Source: Pseudomonas reactans (GTDB lineage: Bacteria > Pseudomonadota > Gammaproteobacteria > Pseudomonadales > Pseudomonadaceae). From it: 64,000 nucleotides of DNA. The notes under the pieces were generated by a model. That model was given only the letters and a program-made list of their open reading frames with translations. It ran no database searches and was not told the DNA's origin. Where the stretch lies: the NCBI RefSeq assembly GCF_013385825.1, contig NZ_JACAPG010000005.1, positions 90,103 through 154,102 on the forward strand, in the 5' to 3' direction. This document shows positions 55,876 through 63,578 of the stretch, piece after piece; positions within the stretch are counted from its first letter, which is position 1, and each line of letters starts with the position of its first letter. Position numbers and translations under genes: made by a program.

Positions 55876-56636
55876 CCACCGCCTTTACCGTTGTCATTCC
55901 TTCCCGCTACGCCTCGACCCGCCTGCCGGGCAAGCCGCTGCAACTGATCGGTGACAAGCCGATGATCCAATTGGTATGGGAGCAGGCCTGCAAGAGCAGC
56001 GCCGAGCGCGTGGTGGTGGCCACCGACGACCCGCGTATCATCGAGGCCTGCAAGGGCTTTGGCGCCGAGGCGGTGCTGACCCGCGAAGACCACAACTCTG
56101 GTACCGATCGCCTGGCCGAAGTCGCCACCCAGCTTGGCCTGGCGCCAGACGCCATCGTGGTCAACGTGCAGGGCGACGAACCCCTGATCCCACCGAGCGT
56201 GATCGACCAGGTGGCCGCCAACCTGGCCGCCCATGGTGAAGCGCGCATGGCGACCCTGGCCGAGCCGATCGAAGACATCGAGACCCTGTTCAACCCGAAC
56301 GTGGTAAAGGTCGTCAGTGACATCAATGGCCTGGCGCTGACGTTCAGCCGTTCGACCTTGCCTTGGGCCCGCGACGCCTTCGCCAAGCAGCCTGACGTGT
56401 TGCCGGAAGGCGTGCCTTACCGTCGCCATATCGGCATTTACGCCTACCGCGCCGGTTTCCTGCATGACTTCGTCAGCTGGGGCCCATGCTGGCTGGAAAA
56501 CACCGAGTCCCTGGAGCAACTGCGGGCCCTGTGGCACGGCGTACGCATCCACGTGGGCGATGCGCTGGAAGCGCCGCCCGCCGGTGTCGACACCCCGGAA
56601 GACCTTGAGCGCGTCCGTCGCCTGCTGGGGGCCTGA
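55872..56636 (+). CDS. kdsB: 3-deoxy-manno-octulosonate cytidylyltransferase
   Basis: KdsB activates KDO as CMP-KDO for attachment to lipid A. The 254-residue protein has the nucleotide-binding N-terminus [20 protein letters not shown] and the metal/CTP motif [11 protein letters not shown]. The [16 protein letters not shown] substrate region is also present. The gene overlaps ycaR upstream and shares one base with ptpA downstream (TGATG). Confidence 0.96.
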   Translation: MTTAFTVVIPSRYASTRLPGKPLQLIGDKPMIQLVWEQACKSSAERVVVATDDPRIIEACKGFGAEAVLTREDHNSGTDRLAEVATQLGLAPDAIVVNVQGDEPLIPPSVIDQVAANLAAHGEARMATLAEPIEDIETLFNPNVVKVVSDINGLALTFSRSTLPWARDAFAKQPDVLPEGVPYRRHIGIYAYRAGFLHDFVSWGPCWLENTESLEQLRALWHGVRIHVGDALEAPPAGVDTPEDLERVRRLLGA

Positions 56637-57100
56637 TGGAGGTTCTGTTTGTCTGTTTGGGCAACATCTGCCGCTCGCCCACCGCAGAAGGCGTGCTGCG
56701 CCATAAATTGCGCGAAGCGGGGCTGGCGGGGCAGGTCGAGGTCGCGTCCGCCGGGACGGGTGAATGGCATGTCGGCAACCCGCCGGACCAACGCAGCCAG
56801 CGTGCGGCGTTGGTGCGCGGCTACGATTTGTCGGCCCAGCGTGCCCAGCAGGTTTCTCGCGCCGACTTTGCGCGCTATGACCTGATCCTGGCCATGGATC
56901 ACAGCAACTTGCGCAACCTCAAGGCCCTGCAGCCGGGCCAGGGCAAGGCGGAGCTGGACCTGTTCCTGCGCCGTTACGACGCCGAAGTGGACGAAGTACC
57001 AGACCCGTATTACGAAGGCGAACAAGGTTTCGAACGGGTCCTGGACCTGATTGAACGTGCCTGTGATTTATTGGTGATCGAGTTGAAGGGGCGGTTATGA
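56636..57100 (+). CDS. ptpA: Low molecular weight protein-tyrosine phosphatase
   Basis: A 154-residue phosphatase with the P-loop CLGNICRS (C7 to S14, CX5R) and the general-acid aspartate in DEVPDPYYEG (about residue 121). Relatives regulate capsule and polysaccharide export by dephosphorylating tyrosine kinases; no such kinase is next to it here. It sits between kdsB and murB with overlaps at both ends. Confidence 0.93.
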   Translation: MEVLFVCLGNICRSPTAEGVLRHKLREAGLAGQVEVASAGTGEWHVGNPPDQRSQRAALVRGYDLSAQRAQQVSRADFARYDLILAMDHSNLRNLKALQPGQGKAELDLFLRRYDAEVDEVPDPYYEGEQGFERVLDLIERACDLLVIELKGRL

Positions 57101-58116
57101 CCTTGCAGGTGCTTGCGCAGGTGTCGCTCAAGCCATTCAACAGCTTTGGCATTGACGTGTGTGCCCAACTGTTCGCTGAGGCCCGCAGCGACGATGATGT
57201 CCGTGAGGCCTTGGCCTATTCGGCCGCACACGCGGTGCCGCTGCTGGTGATCGGCGGCGGTAGCAACTTGCTGTTGACCCAGGACATTCCGGCGCTGGTG
57301 CTGCGCATGGCCAGCCAGGGCATCCGTGTGTTGCACGACGACGGCACGCAGGTGGTGGTCGAGGCCGAAGCCGGCGAGGCCTGGCACCCGTTCGTGCTAT
57401 GGACCCTGGAACAAGGCTTCTGCGGCTTGGAAAACCTCAGCCTCATCCCCGGCACCGTTGGCGCCGCGCCCATGCAGAACATTGGCGCCTACGGTGTCGA
57501 GATCAAGGATGTATTCGCCGGCCTGACCGCCCTGGATCGTCACACCGGCGAGTTGCGCGATTTCGGCCTGGAGGAGTGCAACTTTGCCTACCGCGACAGC
57601 CTGTTCAAGCACGAAACCGCCCGCTGGCTGATCCTGCGGGTGCGCTTTGCCCTTAGCCGCGCCAGCCACCTGAAACTCGACTACGGCCCGGTGCAGCAGC
57701 GGCTGGCGGGGCAGGGGATCACCGAGGCGACACCGAGTGACGTCAGTCGCGCGATCTGCAGCATCCGCCGGGAAAAACTGCCCGATCCGGCAGAGCTGGG
57801 CAACGCGGGCAGCTTCTTCAAAAACCCGCTGGTGTCCCAGGTGTTGGCGGCTGAGCTGCAGGCGCTGTATCCGGACCTGGTTGCGTACCCGCAGGCCGAT
57901 GGGCAGATGAAGCTTGCGGCTGGCTGGCTGATCGACAAGGCCGGCTGGAAGGGCTTCCGTGACGGCGATGCCGGCGTGCACACGTTGCAGGCACTGGTGC
58001 TGGTCAACTACGGCGAGGCCACCGGACACGATATTGCGAACTTGGCCCAGCGTATCCAGCGCGACATTGCAGAGCGCTTCAAGGTCGATCTGGAAATGGA
58101 GCCCAACCAGTATTGA
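57097..58116 (+). CDS. murB: UDP-N-acetylenolpyruvoylglucosamine reductase
   Basis: MurB reduces UDP-GlcNAc-enolpyruvate to UDP-MurNAc with NADPH and FAD, the second committed step of peptidoglycan synthesis. The 339 residues carry the FAD-binding motif LLVIGGGSNLLL (about 49-60) and SLIPGTVGAAPMQNIGAYGVE. The catalytic serine and acid lie in AGSFFKNP. It is the last gene of the comEC-exbBD-lpxK-ycaR-kdsB-ptpA-murB run and ends at a strong terminator. Confidence 0.96.
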   Translation: MTLQVLAQVSLKPFNSFGIDVCAQLFAEARSDDDVREALAYSAAHAVPLLVIGGGSNLLLTQDIPALVLRMASQGIRVLHDDGTQVVVEAEAGEAWHPFVLWTLEQGFCGLENLSLIPGTVGAAPMQNIGAYGVEIKDVFAGLTALDRHTGELRDFGLEECNFAYRDSLFKHETARWLILRVRFALSRASHLKLDYGPVQQRLAGQGITEATPSDVSRAICSIRREKLPDPAELGNAGSFFKNPLVSQVLAAELQALYPDLVAYPQADGQMKLAAGWLIDKAGWKGFRDGDAGVHTLQALVLVNYGEATGHDIANLAQRIQRDIAERFKVDLEMEPNQY

Positions 58117-58128
58117 GTCCCTTCAAAC

Positions 58129-58164
58129 AAAAATGCCCCGCATCTTTCGATGCGGGGCATTTTT
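58129..58164. terminator. Bidirectional terminator between murB and the BI-1 gene
   Basis: A 16-bp perfect stem (AAAAATGCCCCGCATC / GATGCGGGGCATTTTT) with loop TTTC lies between convergent genes. It is one of the strongest hairpins in the window. Confidence 0.95.
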
Positions 58165-58178
58165 TAGGGTGCTGACAA

Positions 58179-58850
58179 TCAGTCGTCGCGGCTCATGATG
58201 CCGAAGATCTGCAACAGGCTGATGAACAGGTTGTAGATCGATACATACAGGCTGATGGTTGCCATGATGTAGTTACGTTCACCACCGTGGATGATTGCGC
58301 TGGTCTGGAACAGGATGCACACCGAGGAGAACAGCACGAAACCTGCGCTGATCGCCAGTTGCAGGCCGCTGATCTGGAAGAACATGCTCGCAACCACAGC
58401 CGCTAGCAACACGAAGAAACCAGCGGTGATGAAACCACCCAGGAAGCTCATGTCCTTGCGGGTGATCAGCACGTAGGCCGACAGACCACCAAACACCAGT
58501 GCGGTCATGGCAAACGCCGAGCTGACCACTTCCGCGCCGCCGGCCATGCCGAGGTAACGGTTGAGGATCGGGCCGAGGATAAAGCCCATGAAACCGGTCA
58601 AGGCAAACGCCGACACCAGGCCCCAGGCCGAGTCACGCAGCTTGTTTGTCAGGAAGAACAGGCCATAGAAGCCGATCAGCACGACAAAAATATTCGGGTA
58701 GCCGACGCGCATCTGCTGGGCCACGAACGCCATCACGCCGCTGAATGCGAGGGTAAGGGCGAGCAGGCCATAGGTGTTGCGCAACACACGGCTGACTTCA
58801 AGCTGCTCAGCCTGCGCGTTACCATTCACTGCGTAATTCTGTTCGCGCAT
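58179..58850 (-). CDS. Bax inhibitor-1 family (YccA/YbhL-like) membrane protein
   Basis: A 223-residue protein with seven hydrophobic segments, ending in the conserved acidic tail, and with the family stretch ILFQTSAIIHGGERNYIMAT. Members such as YccA inhibit the FtsH protease or act as pH-dependent ion leak channels; which applies here cannot be told. The ATG is at 58848-58850 (MREQNYAVNG). It converges with murB and is divergent from the tRNA-Ser gene. Confidence 0.9.
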   Translation of the reverse strand: MREQNYAVNGNAQAEQLEVSRVLRNTYGLLALTLAFSGVMAFVAQQMRVGYPNIFVVLIGFYGLFFLTNKLRDSAWGLVSAFALTGFMGFILGPILNRYLGMAGGAEVVSSAFAMTALVFGGLSAYVLITRKDMSFLGGFITAGFFVLLAAVVASMFFQISGLQLAISAGFVLFSSVCILFQTSAIIHGGERNYIMATISLYVSIYNLFISLLQIFGIMSRDD

Positions 58851-59002
58851 GGCGACACTCCTTCGGTTTTGAAACGTTCAGTCGCAAAGATCATAACAGA
58901 CGCTCTGTAACAAGCGATGGCAAGAGTTTGACAGTGTGTTTCATTCGGGTATTATGGCGCCCGCTGAGACGGGATGGGCTACTATAATCCTGTGATGCAC
59001 AA

Positions 59003-59093
59003 GGGAAATTGGCAGAGTGGTTGAATGCACCGGTCTTGAAAACCGGCGGACGTTAATAGCGTCTCCAGGGTTCGAATCCCTGGTTTCCCGCCA
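59003..59093 (+). tRNA. tRNA-Ser (anticodon UGA)
   Basis: A 91-base gene with the CCA end encoded. The acceptor stem GGGAAAT pairs with GTTTCCC, with discriminator G. The anticodon stem CCGGT/ACCGG holds the loop CTTGAAA with TGA at 59037-59039. A long variable arm (GGACG...CGTCT region) and the T-arm CAGGG TTCGAAT CCCTG complete it. The long variable arm is diagnostic of serine tRNA. A TATAAT-type box (ACTATAATCC, 58981-58990) just upstream is a plausible promoter. Confidence 0.97.
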
Positions 59094-59102
59094 AGATTCA
59101 AA

Positions 59103-59130
59103 CAAAAGCCCCGCGAATGCGGGGCTTTTG
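59103..59130 (+). terminator. Terminator of tRNA-Ser
   Basis: A 12-bp stem (CAAAAGCCCCGC / GCGGGGCTTTTG) with loop GAAT lies ten bases beyond the tRNA 3' end. Confidence 0.9.
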
Positions 59131-59251
59131 CGTTTCTGATGGCCCGTAATGCGTCGCGCAAAACATTTGATCGTTTCCGCAACTCGACGTCAGCGGGTCG
59201 GTTTCAGGAGCTGGCGTGACGATTTGCCGTCACTTGGTGGCGGCGATGACA

Positions 59252-61216
59252 TCAGATTGAATTGGCGCCAGCACTGAGCGCCCTCTTGAACAGGATCGAT
59301 TTGACCTGTGTTTGCACATAACGCCGTGACGCTGGTGTGGATGACGTGAACAGTGCCAGCAACGTTAATCCATCTTCTTTAAGATCCAGCGAACCGGCCA
59401 GCGTCAGTACCGTGTCACCGCTCTTTTGTGCAGCGGTAAGGCTGACCGATTGTAGTGACAACCCGACCGCACCCGCGTTGATATCAGTAAAACCGGATAT
59501 TTCGACACACTCGCTGGAGGTCGTCAACGTACCGCTGACACAACCTAAAGCGAGCTGACTTGACGCACTGACGTGCAGTTTCAGGTCATATCCCTCGGTC
59601 GCAAGCCATGTGCCATTTAGCGGGTTGTCTTGCTTCGAGGACATCGTAGGGGCAACAGGATTTAGTTCTATGGCCTCACCTGGAACCCGTCGATAGCTCA
59701 GTTTGTCGAGGTACGTTCCTTGATTAGCCAGATCGGGAAATTCACGGGTGGCGACGAGCAAATGCGATAGTTCGAACCGATCCTCGCCTGCAATCTGGTG
59801 GAGCTGTCCGCACAACCCCGATACCCAATGCCAACTAGGATCAGCCTGCTGCTGATCCAGCGGGTGCCAGTCTATTGCCAATGCCACAGGTAGCCCTTGT
59901 TCCTGTGAGAGACTTGTACTCGCTTGATAACCCGTTATGGCGTATTGCCCCGTTGAACCCGTGGACGACTGATACGAGCCGGTTATCACATTACCGGTAA
60001 CCGTCAATGTCATTACCGAGCCGTAGTCATTTTTCCAGGTGCCTGCGACGGAAAATGGTGGCTCTGTTTGGACATTAGCTACGGTCGGGCTTAGCACCTG
60101 GTTTCCACGGACGAGCGTGCGTGCCTCTGCCTCAAAGCGCCGCGAAGATGATCGGGTGATGATCTGCGGCCCTTGCGGACGATTGAACAGCCACATCCCA
60201 ACCGGCGCAAGTGAGTAAGCGCCCGGGCGACATTGCACCACGCGGTATTCGTAGACAGTGTAGCAATGCTCCATCACCAGCGAACCGACCAACACCAGGT
60301 CGGCAAGCCCCAGTGGCTCGAATTGAGGAAGGGTTTTGCCCTGATCTGGTCCTTCCTCGATCAGGACGTTGTACAGATCGGGACCGAGGGTAATCTCGCC
60401 ATCGGCGAAGCCCAGGACGACCTCTGGGCTCCCTCCCTGGGCAATGCGCTCAAGGGTTTGACGCATTAGTCGGTCATCCCCTTTGAATCGCGATGAGCCA
60501 GAATCCAGTGCGAAGGTGACGTTCCTGGCCAAAACATCCCCGCCTACGGTGTAAGACACCAAGGGTGTCGACCAGATGTATTCCACGCCGCGTACTTTGC
60601 TGTAGAGCGACCACGGCAGAAAAAGGTGTGGGCCGCGAGTTTTTTCAGCTTCCACGGCGCCCATTTGGCAGACGCCGCGACGCGAAGCAGGGTCCCAATC
60701 GAAGGCAACGAAGGGTTGATGGGGGGCAATTTTTCCACTGTTCATCAACGTCTGAAACACAAACGAGCTTCTTCCGTCGACGTAGGCGCTGCTGCTGGGC
60801 AAGCCCATGCCACCGTCCCAGTCCAATTGGTGAAACTGCGTTCCGGTGTAGTCTGCCGCCAGTAGCAGCTGAGTGGGCAATACGGTGTTATTCAGGGTCA
60901 ATACATCCGAACCGGACTTTACCTGCATGGTGCCCCAGGGGCCGAAGCTGTAAGGGCGTTGTAGGCAATCGGTGAAGGTAAAGCTGCTGGACGCCTGATA
61001 GTCAAACCGGCCAGCGCTGTAGTGCTGGCAGCGGTCGGGCGAGCACAGTGTGGAGGTTATCCAGGTAATATTGGTTCCGGAGTCCAGCGACAGCTTCAGG
61101 AGTTGCCCTGGTGTGCCTACCGGTACAAGGGTGTACCAAGGTGCGGCGCCGTTGTTCTGAAACGGGCCGCGTTGCATGGTGAGGGTCAACCCGTCACGCC
61201 ATTGTTGATTGTCCAT
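59252..61216 (-). CDS. Pepsin-like aspartic protease fused to two avidin-like domains
   Basis: Residues ~25-345 read as a full A1 (pepsin-like) protease. They show VGTPGQ then catalytic D45 in LSLDSGTNITWI, a CSPDRC pair (C58/C63) spaced as in pepsin C45/C50, DGGMGLP, the second catalytic D238 in FALDSGSS, and LVLVGSLVMEHCYTVYEY before LAPV. D45-D238 spacing (193) is close to pepsin's 183. Residues ~388-511 resemble avidin/streptavidin (AGTWKNDYGS, TGSYQSSTG, AIDWHPL, HLLVATREF): the biotin-pocket Asn23, Ser27, Tyr43, Ser45 and Trp79 equivalents are kept, while the Trp108 and Trp120 equivalents are His and Tyr. Residues ~532-645 (NGTWLATEGYDLKLHV on) look like a degenerate second barrel. No signal peptide is present, and an in-frame TGA lies 33 bases upstream of the ATG (61214-61216). 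Domain calls are by eye. Confidence 0.8.
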   Translation of the reverse strand: MDNQQWRDGLTLTMQRGPFQNNGAAPWYTLVPVGTPGQLLKLSLDSGTNITWITSTLCSPDRCQHYSAGRFDYQASSSFTFTDCLQRPYSFGPWGTMQVKSGSDVLTLNNTVLPTQLLLAADYTGTQFHQLDWDGGMGLPSSSAYVDGRSSFVFQTLMNSGKIAPHQPFVAFDWDPASRRGVCQMGAVEAEKTRGPHLFLPWSLYSKVRGVEYIWSTPLVSYTVGGDVLARNVTFALDSGSSRFKGDDRLMRQTLERIAQGGSPEVVLGFADGEITLGPDLYNVLIEEGPDQGKTLPQFEPLGLADLVLVGSLVMEHCYTVYEYRVVQCRPGAYSLAPVGMWLFNRPQGPQIITRSSSRRFEAEARTLVRGNQVLSPTVANVQTEPPFSVAGTWKNDYGSVMTLTVTGNVITGSYQSSTGSTGQYAITGYQASTSLSQEQGLPVALAIDWHPLDQQQADPSWHWVSGLCGQLHQIAGEDRFELSHLLVATREFPDLANQGTYLDKLSYRRVPGEAIELNPVAPTMSSKQDNPLNGTWLATEGYDLKLHVSASSQLALGCVSGTLTTSSECVEISGFTDINAGAVGLSLQSVSLTAAQKSGDTVLTLAGSLDLKEDGLTLLALFTSSTPASRRYVQTQVKSILFKRALSAGANSI

Positions 61217-61243
61217 AGTGAATTCCGTTTCTGCGATTTGATG

Positions 61244-61265
61244 GGGTCATCCGATCGGATGACCC
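61244..61265. promoter_or_regulatory. 22-bp perfect palindrome upstream of the pepsin-avidin gene
   Basis: GGGTCATCC, GATC and GGATGACCC form one uninterrupted 22-base palindrome, 28-49 bases before the ATG at 61216. No T run follows on either strand, so it is more like an operator than a terminator. It might still act as a weak attenuator between the MFS gene and this gene. Confidence 0.6.
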
Positions 61266-61358
61266 GGTTGAGGTCTGTAGTTATTCAAACGCAGGGGCAG
61301 GGTGCTGGCTGTCAGTCACCATGGACAACATCGGCCTGAAAGCACGATAGGCATTGTG

Positions 61359-62702
61359 CTAATCCAATGCCTTGCCCTCAGTTTCAGGAATGAACAGCGC
61401 CAGCAACACGGTTGCCAGCATGAAGGCATTGATAAAGGTGGTGGTCATGTTGAACGAGGCGCCGTAAGCCACCAGCGCGCCGATCAACGAGGGCGCCAGG
61501 ATATTGGCCACGCGCTGAGCGAATATCGCCCAGCCATACCCGATAGTACGCAGCGGCGTCGGGTACAGCTCGGCGATCCAGGTGCCCCACACGCCCCATG
61601 CTCCCAGGCTGAAGAACGCCAGGGCGAAGTTGCTCAGGTACAGCATTTCCAGGCTTTGAGCGTTGGCGAAGCCGTAGCCGGCGAGCACTGAGGCGCTGAT
61701 GAATCCGATGATGATGTATTTGCGGCCATAGCGATGGGTAAGCCATGACGCCGCCATGTAGCCGGGGATCATGCACAGTGCCGACAGCGCGATAAAACCG
61801 TAACTTTGCGGCAGGCTCAGTCCGCGTTGCTGCAACAGCGTCGGCAGCCAGGTCTGTAAGCCCCAGTAGCCCCATGAGAACGTAAAATTCACCAGGATCT
61901 GCAACGCACTGATCCTGAACAGCGCTGGTGAAAACAGCTCCCGCTGGCGCCCTAGCGTCGTTTGGTCCACTTGCAGCAAGCAATCCTCAGGCACTTGCAC
62001 GGTGCCTCGGCTTAATTGTGTGATGACCGTGCGCGCCTGTGGTTGGCGATTGACGCTGGCCAGCCAGTACGGCGACTCCGGCACCCAGCGAGCCACCACT
62101 AATGCCCACAACCCACCCAGTGAACTCACCACAATGATCGTGCGCCAACCATAGGGCATCAGCCATACGGTCGCGCCCAGGGCCAGCAGCATGCCGATTG
62201 GCCATCCCGAGGCCAGGTACACGGTCAGCGCGCCGCGATGGCGTACTGGCAATAGCTCCTGATAGTGAGCAAATGTCACCACCATCATGCCGACTGCGGC
62301 CACCCCCGACAGCAGTCGTAATGCGTAGAGCGAGGCGTAGTCGGGGGCAAACGCGCTCGCCAACGACACCACGCCGTAACTGGCCAGGCTCCAGACCACT
62401 GCGCCCTTGCGGCCGATACGTTCGGCGAGCTTGCCCCAGACCAGCGAGCCTAGCAGCATGCCGATGAACATCGCGCCGATCAGGTGGCCGACGGCAAGCG
62501 CATCCAGGGAAAAATCCTTGGCGATCAGCGGCGCTGTGTAGACGATGATCATCATCTCCCACGCCTCAATGGCGAATACAAAGAACAGGGCGAGGCAGCA
62601 CTTGAGGTGCTCGCGGGTCAGGGGTACGTCTCTGAATACATCGCCCACTTGCCGAGTGGAGGTGTAAGTGGTTTGTGCGGGCATTGGCGTGACGTCGCTC
62701 AT
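61359..62702 (-). CDS. MFS transporter (sugar/aromatic-acid symporter type)
   Basis: A 447-residue major facilitator with 12 membrane helices. The MFS signature GKLAERIGRKGAVVWSL lies between helices 2 and 3, and RYGRKYIIIG is its repeat in the second half. PESPYWLAS and PTPLRTIGYGWA are typical of the SV2/AAHS-like branch that imports organic acids. The substrate is unknown. The ATG is at 62700-62702. It follows the racemase gene by 21 bases, so the two are one transcript. Confidence 0.92.
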   Translation of the reverse strand: MSDVTPMPAQTTYTSTRQVGDVFRDVPLTREHLKCCLALFFVFAIEAWEMMIIVYTAPLIAKDFSLDALAVGHLIGAMFIGMLLGSLVWGKLAERIGRKGAVVWSLASYGVVSLASAFAPDYASLYALRLLSGVAAVGMMVVTFAHYQELLPVRHRGALTVYLASGWPIGMLLALGATVWLMPYGWRTIIVVSSLGGLWALVVARWVPESPYWLASVNRQPQARTVITQLSRGTVQVPEDCLLQVDQTTLGRQRELFSPALFRISALQILVNFTFSWGYWGLQTWLPTLLQQRGLSLPQSYGFIALSALCMIPGYMAASWLTHRYGRKYIIIGFISASVLAGYGFANAQSLEMLYLSNFALAFFSLGAWGVWGTWIAELYPTPLRTIGYGWAIFAQRVANILAPSLIGALVAYGASFNMTTTFINAFMLATVLLALFIPETEGKALD

Positions 62703-62723
62703 AGAGAGTGCTCCAAGTGAAGG

Positions 62724-63545
62724 CTAGGCTTGCACACGGTTACCAATCGGCACCGGGCCCTGAAACAGGCCGAAGGCTTTGATTTCGGCTTCCGGTGGCG
62801 GCTCGCAACTGCCGACGCGGCTGGGGCTCCAACCGAAGCGCTGCTTCATGCCTGCCATGGCCTCGGCCATCTTGAACGCGGCGACCACAGGGTCGATCAC
62901 GGGGACGCCAACCTCACGCTGCACCTGTTCGAAGAAACCAAATTCGATGGTGCAGCCCAAAATGATCGCTTCCGCGCCGTCTTCCTCAACGGCCTGAAAT
63001 GCCTGCTCAATGATCTTGCGACGGGTGAGGGCCGGGTCTTTCTGGAACTCATCGACGCCCATGCCCAGCGCGCGCATAGAGGCGAGTCGGTCCGCCGCGC
63101 CGTAGCCTCGTATGCGCTCGCGCATTTGCTCCATCCATTTGTCTCGCCCGACGATGATCGAATAACGGTTAGCCAACTGGTCGGCGATCTGCAAACTGGC
63201 CTGGCAGGGTGCAACGACCAGGCAATTGCCGGAGATTTCCCGTGCATCCTCCAGGGCCGGATCGTAGAAGCAGCCAATCACCAGTGCATCGATGTTTTGC
63301 TGCGCGCAATCGCGGGCGACGCGTACTGTGCGCTCGTAAGTCATTGCCTCGTAGGCCCGGTACTCCAGGTGTGTTGGGCTGGGCTGCATGTCGAACGACA
63401 CCACTTCGATGTGTGTCGAGGGCTGCTTGATGCCGTGCAGCAAGTCGGCGATCGGTGCGTCGAACATCGAGCAACCAATGGGGTTAAGCCAGCGCACTGT
63501 CACCGGCACATCGTGTGGCGGGGGAGTGGGGGTTGGGGTGTGCAT
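62724..63545 (-). CDS. Aspartate/glutamate/hydantoin racemase-family protein
   Basis: The 273-residue protein has the two-domain Asp/Glu racemase fold with the catalytic cysteine pair C92 (VIGCFYDP) and C198 (ILGCTIEFG), and the N-terminal NPIGCSMFDAPI typical of hydantoin racemase-like members. The family also includes maleate isomerase, so racemisation or cis-trans isomerisation of a small acid is possible. The ATG at 63543-63545 has GAGGAAA upstream. An in-frame start nine codons earlier lacks that site. It lies between the channel gene and the MFS gene. Confidence 0.88.
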   Translation of the reverse strand: MHTPTPTPPPHDVPVTVRWLNPIGCSMFDAPIADLLHGIKQPSTHIEVVSFDMQPSPTHLEYRAYEAMTYERTVRVARDCAQQNIDALVIGCFYDPALEDAREISGNCLVVAPCQASLQIADQLANRYSIIVGRDKWMEQMRERIRGYGAADRLASMRALGMGVDEFQKDPALTRRKIIEQAFQAVEEDGAEAIILGCTIEFGFFEQVQREVGVPVIDPVVAAFKMAEAMAGMKQRFGWSPSRVGSCEPPPEAEIKAFGLFQGPVPIGNRVQA

Positions 63546-63578
63546 AGGGTATTTCCTCGGATAGGGGGCCAATTGGGG

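Noticed and set aside
59003..59093. A duplicated tRNA-Ser 3' end marking an island boundary
   Set aside because: I looked for a second copy of the T-arm and CCA end up to base 64000 and saw none; the island idea therefore remains only a suggestion.
59216..59233. GTGACG/CGTCAC hairpin after the pepsin-avidin gene as its terminator
   Set aside because: The stem is only six pairs with a six-base loop and no T run follows on the minus strand.
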